A stretch of DNA of 64,000 bases from Chinchilla lanigera (GCF_000276665.1 NW_004955447.1:10916199-10980198), one strand, 5' to 3'. Positions 23,762 to 35,016 are shown, numbered from the stretch's first letter. Notes: generated from the sequence alone by a model not told the origin. Translations and numbers: made by a program.

Positions 23762-25624
23762 ATTTAATGAGATAAAGTCCATAGTTTATTTTAATTTTGA
23801 AGATCCTAAGTTTCTAAAATGTTGTAGATAAACATATTCTAGCTGAGAAGGTAATATGTAAAATATAGACTGTCATAGTTCTAGAAACTATGTAATACAT
23901 ATTGTGCCTTATAGTTACCATTTGTCATTGACAAGATGGTATTTTATATCAAGCCATGCTGCTGCGAAGTCACTCAAAGCCTTGGCTAGAAGCACAACCT
24001 TGGTGGCTGTGATAAAGAAACCCTCAAACTGCTACAAGAAGCTGCATGAATAGTTTGATAGACCACAGTGAAGGAAATTTTGTTTCTCCCTATTCCTGGG
24101 CACTTTGAGGAATAAAAACTCCTAATATAAGAATCTTCATGTGTAAAATGACTATCTACTATCTGCTTTTTCACTTTCTTTGGGGGAAATGGAGATCAGA
24201 TGTATGCAACTGTGATTCACAGGTTTACTTTTCCATGTCAGAATTTTCACATTGGTCTGATTAACGGTCCCATCATTCTTTTTGCTTGCTAGCTTCCTTC
24301 ATAAGGTCATCAAGGAGGAAAATACGAATTAAGTATTTATTGCAAATGAAACACATTTTAGCTCATGAGAGGGAATGGTCCCAATTTTAATAAAGAAGTC
24401 TTGAGTCTTTAACTGTAGTCAGGATGCAAAGCAATTAGCTTATGCTGTACATAAACTATGATTCGGATGCACAGATGCTTATGTCTGAGTACTTGCATAC
24501 ACTACCACCTACATGTGGCCAGAGAGTACTTTTGAATACTAGTAAAATATAATACCTAGTGTTTGTATATATATTAGCATATCTGTAATTTAGAATATGA
24601 ATGTTGGTATAGTAATATAGCATGCTGCATATTATACATAACATTACATATATTTATAGCAAAATTACTGTATAGAAATATATTATTATTCAGTATTGTA
24701 AATAAGGGAGAATGCAGGAAATACACAGTATATTCTAAGTTACTGTAAATAGCCTTGTCATTCCTAATCTTAGTTACATTTAAATGGATTCATGCTCAGA
24801 GAATTTTAAGAGCTTTCTAATCTCAAATTACATAGTCTTCTTTCTAGGATGCAGAAGATAGGCGTGAAACACCATTACAGGGAAATTAAACAGATGATTT
24901 TATCCTAAAAAGTAATTTTTTCATAAACAAAAAGGGAAAGGATTTGGTAGATGTAGTTGTATTTTAATTTATTTGTCTACTTAGATGAGTATTTCTCGCT
25001 AAAGCAATGAAGATGAAACTGTGGCTTGGCACCGCGCACATTACGACCAGTAAAAAGAAATCAAGCTCCCTCCCTCGAAGGGGCATTACACTTTTTCTGA
25101 TGGAGCTCTGTATAATGCTGCGCTCTGTGGAAATTTTAATAGTGTCACACAGTGAAGCAAGCTAAGGGACCATAAAACCTTGCACCCTGTCTGTGGTTGA
25201 ACAGTAACCTAGCATTGATCTTTTTGTACTGATATGCTAACTGCAGGTGCAATTATAAGATTGGGCCTAATTTAACACACCAGGAACCTACCAAAGTAGA
25301 ATCCAGCCAAAGCAAGTTCATATACTGCATGCATTAGAAACTAAGGCATTTTCCACTAAGCGTCTGAATAAGTATTTACCATCCTTGGTAAATGTTGTTA
25401 AATATATGGCAAAATTTCAGAAGGTTATCTGAAAATTACTCATAGAGTGAATTATCTTGTGTTCTTGCTGCCCTTAGGGACCTCTGCTTTTTCTTGAGAT
25501 GTGTTACATATGGGCAGATGTTTAATGTTGAAATAATTCAGAGTTTTTAAAAAGCTTATTATTACTTTTTTAAAAAACTTTTTAAAGAAAGCTTTTTAAA
25601 ACAAGCTTATTATCAGAGTCTTTT

Positions 25625-25754
25625 AAAAAAGATTATTGGCTGGGGAAATAGCTCAGCAGCATAAGTGCTTGCCTGGCAAGCCTGAGGTCGTGAGTTTGAT
25701 TCCTGGTACCAAAAATAAATAAATAAATAAATAAATAAATAAAAAAAAAAGATT
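25625..25754 (+). mobile_element. ID-type SINE with AAAT-repeat tail
   Basis: The element proper is about 25638-25744, plus strand: GGCTGGGGAAATAGCTCAGC (box A), TGCTTGCCTGGCAAGCCTGA, GAGTTTGATTCC (box B), GGTACC, then (AAAT)n and poly-A. It is bracketed by the direct repeat AAAAAAGATT (25625-25634 and 25745-25754), extendable to 12 of 13 matches with the following ATT/GTT. It is inserted beside an AT-rich inverted-repeat site. Confidence 0.88.
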
Positions 25755-25759
25755 GTTAT

Positions 25760-27265
25760 CAGTTTTTCTCATTTCATAAAAATAAGCCAATAGAAATAAA
25801 GATGCAATTTTTTAAAAAAAACATTTAAATTATTTTTATTTTGAGTTGGAAGGAAAAGTAAATGTTAAAGATATAGTGAAAGCTTGTTTGAACATTAGGT
25901 TGTTTTGTTTTAAAATGTAATCTTTCTTACACTTGATATCAGTTAATAATATATATATATATATATATATATAAATTCACTATATGTGTTAGGTTTTCAG
26001 TTTAATAAAATCACACTAAAAATGCATGTTTAATGGTCAGAAATATTTCCATGAACTAAATTACTATAAACTGAAGGAGTTTGAAGCTTATATTTAAAAA
26101 TGAAGTGAAAGCCACCATTTAAATAACAATCAAATTATATTAATGATTCAAAAGCTGAAACTCAGAAAATAATACGTAAATAAAAAGATTAGGAAAATAA
26201 AAAACTGAATTTACCTGAAATAGTTTGTGCAATAAAAACAGTCACAAAAGATCCCTCACCTCTCTGACCTGGTCCCGGCCCATCCAATAACGCCGTGTTA
26301 CTGAGGAGAGTCGTATTACTTGTCTTCTTCATCATCTAATTATTCACTTATCTAGCTATTCACTCATCCATTCAATTAGTGAAGTCTTTATAGAGTGGTT
26401 AGGCTATTTAATCTACCACAGTAGTTTGCATACAAATGGCTGTATAATGTCGTGTGCTACATTGGGTGCAATTTGGAGTTTCAGCATTTCTTAACATGTC
26501 TCTTTCCTGCGCCTTGAATTTGACCTTGCTCTGTAGCTTATTCACACAAGAGAATAGGGCCGAGCGGTTTTGTGGGATGGCTTTCCTACTCAAGGCCCAC
26601 TCAGAATCCTGTGTAGCTCTGATGCTTAGCTGAGAGAGGCGAGATAAACACGACCCCTGCCTCATTTCTCGGCCAACAGTCAGGAAAGCCTCACAAGCAT
26701 GACCACTTGCAGATAAATGTCTGAACCCAAGTGACATCAGCAGAATCACTGAGCTGAGCTTAGTCCTGTAGATATGCAAAACTGTGAGCTAAAATTTCTT
26801 GGTATGAATCACACAGTTGGGGTGGTTTTATTGTATAGAAAAACTGACAGAGTTGTCTGTTGCTTTAGAGAATGAAACATGTAGATCATTCTGTAATGTT
26901 ACAGCTGTAGTTAAGGCTTCTACACTGTTCTTACTGAAAAGGGTTTTCTTCACGCAGCTAGGAAAATGGATTCAGAAATTGGCAAAGAGGAATTTTAGCT
27001 AATTTTCTTCTTTGTATTAAGTGAAATACAAAGAGGCCAAATTTTGCTTTTCTACAAAATCTGTCACTCTTTTTGCACCTCAGGAAGGGGTTTTGCTGAT
27101 ACCACACAATACAGTAACCTAAACCGTAGCCCAGAGAACACCATGTGATATTAAAGAATTCAAGAAAAGAAACAGTTGTTTTATATTTCAGGTTTGTTAG
27201 ATGGAAGAATATTCATTTTTAAATATGCTTTTAAAAACTTCTTTGTCTTATTTATTTATTTGATT
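25760..27265. other. Unique AT-rich DNA, no gene seen
   Basis: It includes an (AT)n run at 25949-25973 and a minus-strand 123-codon open frame (26408-26779). I could not relate that frame to any protein, and it looks like old repeat sequence. No splice-flanked exon is convincing. Confidence 0.5.
25949..25973. repeat. (AT)12 microsatellite
   Basis: A perfect alternating AT run after AGTTAATA. Confidence 0.95.
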
Positions 27266-27270
27266 TTTTT

Positions 27271-27362
27271 TGAGACAAAGTCTGTCTATGTAGTCCAGGC
27301 TCATCTCACACTCACAGCAATCCTCCTGCCTCAGCCTCCCGAGTGCTGGGATCATACCTGGC
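27271..27362 (-). mobile_element. B1-like SINE without internal duplication
   Basis: Minus-strand 7SL SINE: TTTGAGACAAAGTCTGTCTA, TGTAGTCCAGGCTCATCTC, CTCCTGCCTCAGCCTCCCGA, GTGCTGGGATCATACCTGGC. Unlike the copies at 13888 and 47129 it has only one ATGTAG block. It is either a proto-B1 type or a copy that lost the quasi-duplication. Confidence 0.85.
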
Positions 27363-28059
27363 CTCTTTTGTTTTCTACTGAGTAATTAAGAAGTAGAACT
27401 AAAAAGTTTATGCTCACTGTTTATTTTTTTAACAGTACAAATGTAAGTAAAACAATTGTTATGGTTTATCTATTTCATTCAATAGAACATTAACAGTTCT
27501 TTATTGCAGTCCTTGTAAAAACTATTTACTTCCATTTCAAACTGCATAATAGAAAAAAATCTTTGTTTCTGAAGAAATTAATAAAGTAAAATATTAAATG
27601 ATAAGATTAACTGTAATATATCAAGTAAGTCCAGCAAATAAATTCTTCCAAGATCCAGTAATTTTAATTGAAAGTATTTTAAATTAAACAATATTATTAT
27701 AATAATAGCATATACCAGGACATATAAAAATCTTCAGATCAGTAGAATTTGACCTTCCTGAATGTTTGAACAGTATAGCTGTTTTCTCCACAGTTGGAGC
27801 AAGATTTTATTGAAAAGTACATGTACTCAAAATGTTGACTAAGAAAAGTATAAGCATAGTTAGATCAAGAAATGATTTATGAATACAGAAATTTCAAACA
27901 TTAGCTAATAAAATTATAAGCAAATGTGGAACAACAGGTTACTGATGAGCACAGAACTTTGAAATGTAGACTATATTACCTGACACCATAATAGAAGACT
28001 TTCCCGATAGATAGATGGCTTCCATAAGGTCAGATTTTACCGGTTCTTTTCTTTTACTT
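27363..28059. other. Unique AT-rich DNA between B1 and LINE-1
   Basis: No gene or nameable repeat seen. Confidence 0.5.
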
Positions 28060-30819
28060 ATAATACATGTTTGCAGTATGTAACTACTCCTTTCACTGTG
28101 TGCATTTGGTACACGTTCATCACATCTCTTAACTTTTTTAGTCCCCTTTCCTACCCTGCTGTCTGTTCCCTCTGTCTCTTGGTCCCCTTTCCACTGGCAG
28201 AAGATCTGTCTCTCTTTCTCTTTTAACCTGTTATTGTTTTAGTCTTTATTTATACTTTAAGTTTCTCTTACAAGAGAAATATGGTATTTAAGCTTGGGTG
28301 TCTAATAGATTTCACTTAACATTATAGCTTTGAAGTGCATGCATTTTGCTACAAATGACTTAAATTTGTCCTTTTTTGTAGTAGAGTAGTATAGCATGGA
28401 TTATAAATATACTTTCTTTATACACTCACGTGTTGATGAGTGCAAAGGCTTTTTTCAAGATTTAGGTATTACTAGCTGTGTTGATAGAAATACAGGTATG
28501 TGTCATTATAGCGTGATGTCTCTAACTCTTTTTATAATTGTAAGGAGAATAATAGAAAAGAAAAATAGCAAAATATCAACAACATAGACAGAAACAAAGC
28601 AAAGCAAAAACAACAAAAATGATACAGGGTTTCAGAACAAGATGATAGGAATTAACAGTGGTTGTTACATTACATATTGGTATCTTCAAGGAAGTTGCTC
28701 AGACTACCAGATGTAGGAATGCAAGATTGACCAAGATTCATGGAGGGAACTAGCTGGGTTCCATGGAATTTCCATTTTTAGATTTTGAGGAACCTCCATA
28801 CAGATTTACACTGTGGTTATACTAGTTTACATGCCCACCAACAATACAGGGAGATTTCTTTTTCACCAAAGCTTCACCAGAATTTGTTACTATTTCAGTT
28901 CTTCATGACTGCCATTCTTTCTGAAGTAACATGAAATCTTAGTGTTGTTTTAACTGCATTTCTCTATTGGCCAGAGATGTTGAACATTTTCCCATGGTCA
29001 TTTATGCTTCTTCTAAGAACTCTCTTCATTTTAGTTGCCCATGTTTTAATTAGGTTGTTTATTTTTGAAGGATCCAATATTTTTGAAATCTTTATGTAGT
29101 CTAGATATTAGTCCTCTTCATGAGGAATAGCTGGCAATATTTTCCCCTATTGTATAGGTTAGCTCTTCATTCTGTGTTTGTGTCACTTGCTGTTCAGAAG
29201 ATTTTTATTTTGATATGGTCCAATTTCTTGATTCTTGGTGTTATTTCTTGTGCAGTTGGAGTGCTTCTCAGGAAGTCTTTCTCTACACCTAGGATGTCAA
29301 AAGCTTTACCTATTTTATCTTACAGTAGGTTGTTTCTGTTTTAGAATTCATTTTTTTTTTTTATCCATTTTGACTTTAGGTTAGTGCATAGTGAGACACA
29401 TGGGTCTTACTTCAATCTTCCACATATGCATAGCCAGTTTCCCTGGCAAAATTTACTAAAGAGGCTATTTTTCCTCCAGGGCATGTTTTTGGCCACTTTT
29501 TCAAAGATCAGGTAGCTGAATATGGCTGGGATTGTTTATATTTTTTCTATTCTGTTCCATTAATCTACTTGCATGTTTTTGTTCTAATACTGTACTGTTT
29601 TTTATCGCTGTAGCTTTGTAGTGTAACTTGAAATCTGGGACTGTGAGGCCTCCTTCTTTGCTCTTGTGCAACATTGTTTTGTTTTCTCTAGTTCTGTAAG
29701 GAATGCTGTTGTTATTTTCATGGGGATTGCTTTAAATCTGTAAAACAGTTTCAGGCATATGGCCATTTTAAAAATATTTGTTTGTCGTTTGAGGAACAAG
29801 GGATATCTTTCCAATTCATGATATCCTATTTGATCTCCTTCTTCACAGTTCTATAGTTTTAATTGTAGAGGTTTTTCAGTTCCATTGTTAGATTATTCCT
29901 ATACATTTAATTTTTCTTACTGCTGTTAAGAATGGTATCAGTTTAAAATTTCTTTTTTGGTGTGCACACTATCAATGTACAGAAATGCTATTGATTTTTG
30001 TGTGCTGATTTTGTATCCTGCTATATTGCTGAATTTGTTTATCAGTTGTGGACATCTTTTCATGGAAATTTTTGGCCCCTCTATTTAAAATATCATGTCA
30101 TTTGCAAATAATAATAATTTGACTCGTTTCTTTCCAATACCTATCACTTTTACTTTTTTCTTTCCTTAATTCTCTGCTTAATGTTTCAGTATTTTATTTC
30201 ATAGAAATAGTGATAGTGTATTCTTGATTTTAGAGGAATCCTGAATTCTTGATTTTAGAGGAAAGCCATTCACATTTAATATGATGCTTGGTTTGGTTTG
30301 TTGTAGGTGGCTTTTATGAAACAGAGGTAAGTTTCTCTTATACCTATTTTCTTCAGGGTTTCTTTTTTTTATCATGAATGGGTATTGGATTTTTGTCTAA
30401 AGCTTTTTCTGCATTTATTGATGTAACCATGTTATATTTGCTTTTGCTTCTACCATGTGATACTTTATATTGATTGACTTGCATAAGTTGACACATCCTT
30501 GCACCCCTGGGCTATAACCTATTTGTTGTGGTGTATAATCCTTTTGATGGTTTATTGAATTCTCTTTGCCAATATCTTGTTGAGGATTTTTGTGTCCATC
30601 TTTTTTAAAATGAATTGCTTGCAGTTTTCTTTTTTACTTTGGTCCTTGTCTTGTTTCAGAAGCAGAGTGATGCTAGCTTACAGAAATGAGTTTGGAAGTA
30701 CTCTTTCCCTTTCAATTTCATTAAAGAGTTTGAGGACTATTGGTGTTATAACCTCCCTGAAATTCTTACAGAATTCACCAGTGAATCCATCAGGTCCTGA
30801 GCTTTTCGTAGTTGGTAGA

Positions 30820-31205
30820 TGCCTTAGTTACTTTTCTTCTTGCTGAGACAAACTGTCCAAAACTCACAAGTTCAGAGAGGAAGTTTATTTAACTCGTAGT
30901 TTGTAGAGGTTTCATAATTGGCTGGCATCAAGGCAGGGTGGCACACGGCATAGGGACAACAGTTCATGGCAGACAGAAGGTAGAAAAGCAACAAGGGCCT
31001 TAACAGTATCTTTTTGCCCCTTTTATCTTATCCAGACTTCTTAGGGCAGGTAACACTCACACCCATAATCCCAGTGCCCTTGAACCTAGTGTTGCACTAT
31101 TTCAGTTCCTGCATCATACAGGCCAGATCCAGCCACCTCTGAAAATTCCCACCTATGACCACATGAGATTTTGTGGGGAGAGACATCTAAACAAAAACTG
31201 TGATA
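30820..31205 (-). mobile_element. LTR family A copy nested in the LINE-1
   Basis: It starts TGCCTTAGTTACTTTTCTTC, runs through TGCTGAGACAAACTG and GGAAGTTTATTTAACTCG, and ends near GACATCTAAACAAAAACTG. Sequence to the left (CCATCAGGTCCTGAGC) and right (ACTACTGCTTCAATTC) is continuous LINE-1 ORF2, so the LTR inserted into the LINE-1. A poly-T run (about 31207-31223) lies at its right edge, and no clean target duplication survives. No internal retroviral genes. Confidence 0.75.
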
Positions 31206-31632
31206 ATTTTTTTTTTTTTTTTTACTACTGCTTCAATTCATTGCTTATTTTGGATTGTTCAGAATTTTTATGTCTTCTTGGTTCAGTTCTGGTAATTCAT
31301 GTGTGTCTGAGATGCTTTCCACTTTGACTTGCTCTAATTTGTTGGAATACAAATCTTCACAGTGATTATTAATGATCTTCTGGATTTTGAAGGTGTCTAC
31401 TTTTTTAGCTTTTTCCTTTCTAATTGCATTGATCAGTCTTCTCAATTTCTTTTGTTTAATTTGGCCAAGCGTTTGTCTATTTTGTTTATTTTTTATTGAA
31501 CCAGGTCTTCAACTTATTAATTCTTTGTATTGATGTCTTTAGTCTCCATTTTATTAATTTCTGCTGTGATCTTTGTGATTTCCCTCCTTAACAAGGGTTT
31601 GGATTTGAACTTTTCTTGTTTTGTCAATATAT

Positions 31633-31772
31633 TAAGTCCCTGACTTGTAAACAATCAAGTTGAGAACCTTACAAGGTTTGTACAAGACTCGCTTTGTTGA
31701 ACTTTTGAATGAATTCAACTTGTGAATGTTCTCCTGGAATAGAATTTGTTCATAAGTCAGCGACTTACTGTA
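31633..31772. mobile_element. Small MITE-like DNA element with terminal inverted repeats
   Basis: About 140 bp bounded by TTAAGTCCCTGACTTGT on the left and CATAAGTCAGCGACTTACTGTA on the right. These are inverted copies of AAGTCNCTGACTT (one mismatch). The interior is itself roughly palindromic (AAGTTGAGAAC ... GTTCTCCTGG; CAACTTGTGAATG). The right end CAGTAAGTCG, with a following TA on the complementary strand, resembles the termini of Tigger/pogo-derived MITEs, which insert at TA. LINE-1 sequence resumes on both sides. The family assignment is inference. Confidence 0.6.
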
Positions 31773-32067
31773 CTTTGGACTCATCACTAAGGTAATTGAG
31801 GTCTTTTGGTTTTTATAATGTGAGCAGTGATCGCAATCAGCTTCTCTGGTAGTATTGCTTTTGTTGTGTCTCAGGGTGTGGCATTTCGTCCTGGCATTGT
31901 AATTTGATTCTGGTAATTGTTGAATGTTTTCCTTGACTTTTTCTCTACAAGTTGAGTGTTCAGCAGTATGTTATTTAGTGTCTATACGTTTATGCATTTT
32001 TGTGATGTTTTTTGTGGTTGATGTTTAGTTCAAAGGGCAAAGATGTATTAGCACACATGGGGTAAAT

Positions 32068-32204
32068 TTGTTCTCTTCATTCATTTATTTTATTTTATTT
32101 TATTTTATTTTGGTTTTTCTCCGGTACTGGGAACCGAACTCATGACCTTGCGCTTGCCAGGCAGGCGCTTTTGCCGCTGAGCTAAATCCCCAGCCCCTTG
32201 TTCT
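32068..32204 (-). mobile_element. Young-looking ID-type SINE in the LINE-1
   Basis: The element is about 32075-32197 on the minus strand. Its A-tail is seen as (TTTTA)n, followed by GGTTTTTCTCCGGTACTGGG, AACCGAACTCATGACC, TTGCGCTTGCCAGGCAGGCG and CTTTTGCCGCTGAGCTAAAT. A 7-bp repeat TTGTTCT flanks it (32068-32074, 32198-32204). Several CpGs are intact and it is nearly identical to the copies at 34.9 and 45.0 kb. It is one of the latest insertions in this LINE-1. Confidence 0.9.
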
Positions 32205-33760
32205 TGATTTAAACAGCCTTCATGGGCTCATATGTGCTGTCAACTTCTGAGAAAATTCCCAGTGCTGCCAAGTATGTATATTCTGTTGTTGTAGAGTAGA
32301 ACCCTATGTAGCAATCCATTATATCCACTAGTTATTTGGTTGTTTCAGCTGATGTTTCTTTGTTAATTTTTTGTTTCATTGATCTGTCTTTGTGGAAATG
32401 GGGTATTGAGGTCACTCACTATGATTTTGCTGGTGTTTATTTGCTCTTTTATATCCAGCAATTTTGTGAAATATGGTACCCGATATTTGATGCATATATA
32501 TTTACAGTGTTATTTTTTCCTTTTGGGTTGATAAGTTCATTAGTGTACAGTGACCATCTTTGCCTCTTTTGATCAGTTTTTGCATGTTTATCTGAGTATA
32601 AAATTGCTACTCTTGCTTGTTTTGGGGGTCCCAGTGCATGAAATATTGTTTTATACCCTTTGATTTTTAGTCCATGAATGTCATTTTTGGATGATTTTCT
32701 TCAATGCTACAGACTATTTCTTTTTTTTTTTATCTAGTCTGTCAGTCTCTGTCTTAACTGACAAGTTGAGATCATTTATATTAAGAGTTATTACTGAAGT
32801 TATTGATTTTTGCCATTGTTTATTTTTGTATTGTTGACTCCACTTTTTCCTATTTTGTTTAACTACTTGCCTTCCTTAATGTATTTATTCTATCTGACTT
32901 TTTGGCTGTGTTAGCTTCACTGTCCCTGTCTAGGATAGTCTTGAGTATTTTTTGGAGTGTCACTTTGATTTTGGAATGTTTTTTTGTCAGTTGATCTTGA
33001 AAAATAGTTTTGCAGCATGTATTAGTCAGGTTTGGAAGTTGTTTACTCTTAGGACTTGAAATACTTCACTCCAAATTTTCCTGGCCTTTAAAGTTTATGT
33101 TAAGAATCAGCTCTAATCCTAATGGGTTTACCCTTATATGTGATTTTTTGCCTTTGTTTGACAATTTTTAAGACTGTCTTTCTGTTGATATCTGGGATTT
33201 CAGCTATGTTGTGTGGTGTGGAGCTTCCTTTTTCATCTTAAATATTTGGTTTTCTATAATCCTCATTTACCTGTGTGTTGAGATCTTTCTCCATACTTGG
33301 AGAGTTTTGTGTAAGCAGATTTTTTTATGCCATGTGCGTTTGTCTTCTAATTTTAGTCATACTCTGATGACCTTTAGGATAGTCTTCTTAGCATTATCTA
33401 GTAGCTGTTGGATATATTTATCTTGTTATAATTTTGAAGGCTTCTCTGAGGAAATAATCATAAATTTATGTTTTGTGCTACATTTCTGACACGCTGTCTT
33501 CACAATGGTCATTTCCATTATTTATAAATTCAGTAGATTTCTTAGTCTTTGGGATTTCTGTCTGGCCACCTTTTGTGGGTGCTACATCTTTGGTACATTC
33601 ATATTTCACATTTTGAACAATTTTGTTCAGCTCTTTTACTCTCTTGTTTCTCACATTATCCACGTTGATCAATGTATTCATCTTCGTTCCACTACCTTTT
33701 CAATCACACCCTCTTTGAAGTTTCTGAGTTTCTTTACTTCCTTTTAATAACTCTGTGCAC

Positions 33761-34499
33761 TGTGGCCATATAGTGTTTGATTTCCTCTTCACTGGTGATC
33801 CTTTGGTCTGCTTTGGGCAAATTGAGAGGTTTGGGGGGCATTTTGTTTGTTCTCTTTTTTCTTGTTTTTTTCTTCCTACTAAGTGTTGAAGTCAAATGGA
33901 GTGAAGAAAGTTTATTGTTGATACAAGAACCTCTTTACTTATGTTGCATTTTCTAGTGATGTGTTCCTGGCTTTATTTGTTCAAAGACACTATTTATCCC
34001 TTCAAACTATGCAGTTTAGTTGTGTTGGGCCCTGTCTCCAAAGCCTGCAGCGGCCCCACAGTAAGACCTGGGGACTGGCCCAGACTCACAGTAGAACCTG
34101 AAGTATACCGAGTTCATAACAATACTTTATTTCAAATGAGCAATCTAAAATTACACATGGGTTAAAATTTTGTCATTGTAACCAGTATTTCTCATGATCC
34201 ATATATTCATTTAATAATAATGATATTAGCATAAGTATTCAGTAAATAAAAGTTATTTTCCTTGTGAGATACACTGACCTTAGTACTTTATTATAAGGCT
34301 TAATGTATATATTATATATATATATATAAAAGTTGGTATTAATGAAACTCTATAAATTACTTTTGTTTGAATAATGAGAGACAATATGGACATGTTTAAC
34401 TTGTAGTAATATCTACTGAATTTGTATTATGTTGATATTGTGTCTAATTATCTTTCAAAATGATGGTGTTGGGAGGGAATTGGAGGAAGAGAAAAGCCT
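33761..34499. other. AT-rich DNA between two LINE-1 pieces
   Basis: It holds a (TA)n run (34303-34328) and a GC-richer patch near 34020-34110. No gene is seen. It may include LINE-1 5-prime sequence or the target DNA of a second insertion. Confidence 0.4.
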
Positions 34500-34785
34500 A
34501 AGGTTAGTCTTCTTAGCATCAACTTGCAGCTGTTGGATGAATTTTCTTTGTTACCTTATCATTTTTAAGCCTTCTCTGAGCAAATTATCATAAATTTCCA
34601 TTTTGTGCTACATTTCCAAAACTGTGTCTTCGCAGTGGTCATTTCTGCTATTTACAAAGTCAATACAATTCTTTATTTGGGGGATTTCTGTTTGGTCATA
34701 TTTTATGGACCCTACATGTTTGGTAAATTCATAATCATGTTTTGAACAATTTTGGTCAATTCTTTCACTTTTTTAATTTGTTGGT
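34500..34785 (-). mobile_element. Second copy of a LINE-1 5-prime segment
   Basis: About 285 bp colinear with 33375-33655, in the same orientation. Shared blocks include AGTCTTCTTAGCAT, GCTGTTGGAT, GCCTTCTCTGAG, AAATCATCATAAATTT-like sequence, TTTTGTGCTACATTTC, GTGGTCATTTC, GGGATTTCTGT and TTTTGAACAATTTTG. The copies differ at many positions and by small indels, so the duplication is old. It is probably a separate LINE-1 fragment or an internal duplication. Confidence 0.7.
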
Positions 34786-34875
34786 TGTGTGTGTTTGTGG
34801 TAGTGTTGTGTGTTCATGTGATGTGCCCAGGCATTTAGGTGACAGAGAAAGAAAACAAATCTAAGTGGAAGTTAT

Positions 34876-35016
34876 GATGTTTTACTTTATTTTTTTTTTT
34901 ATTTTTTATTTTTTTGGTTTTTCTCCGGTACCGGGAACCGAACTCACGACCTTGCGCTTGCCAGGCAGGCGCTTTTGCCGCTGAGCTAAATCCCCAGCCC
35001 CCGATGTTTTACTTTA
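34876..35016 (-). mobile_element. Young-looking ID-type SINE with 14-bp target duplication
   Basis: The element is about 34890-35002 on the minus strand: poly-T with ATTTTTTATTTTTTTGG, then TTCTCCGGTACCGGGAACCG, AACTCACGACCTTGCG, CTTGCCAGGCAGGCGCTTTT, GCCGCTGAGCTAAATCC. A perfect 14-bp direct repeat GATGTTTTACTTTA brackets it (34876-34889 and 35003-35016). It is the most CpG-rich ID copy in the window and close to a subfamily consensus. Confidence 0.93.

Larger units (their letters stand above)
20591..25544. other. Unique AT-rich DNA, no gene seen
   Basis: No gene. It includes a decamer-like AATAAATATG repeat (23711-23761) and a possible LINE-1 3-prime fragment (23540-23690), both listed separately. 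The section at about 24990-25380 is less AT-rich and has a CNE-like texture (finding). Confidence 0.5.
28060..33760 (-). mobile_element. Long, decayed LINE-1 (3-prime end at low coordinates)
   Basis: About 5.7 kb of LINE-1 in reverse orientation. From low to high coordinates it shows the 3-prime UTR/ORF2 C-terminal region (about 28380-28850, with ACATGCCCACCAACAATACA), the reverse transcriptase part (TATCTTGTTGAGGATTTTTG near 30571-30590), and the segment between endonuclease and RT. Minus-strand frame 31245-31445 keeps the L1 ORF2 phrases IRKEKAKK, IINNHCEDLYSNKLEQ and LPELNQEDI. The endonuclease region follows (about 32300-32880), then 5-prime sequence. The frame is broken by many stops and by three later insertions: an LTR at 30820-31205, a MITE-like element at 31633-31772 and an ID SINE at 32075-32197. 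It cannot encode functional proteins. Confidence 0.85.
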
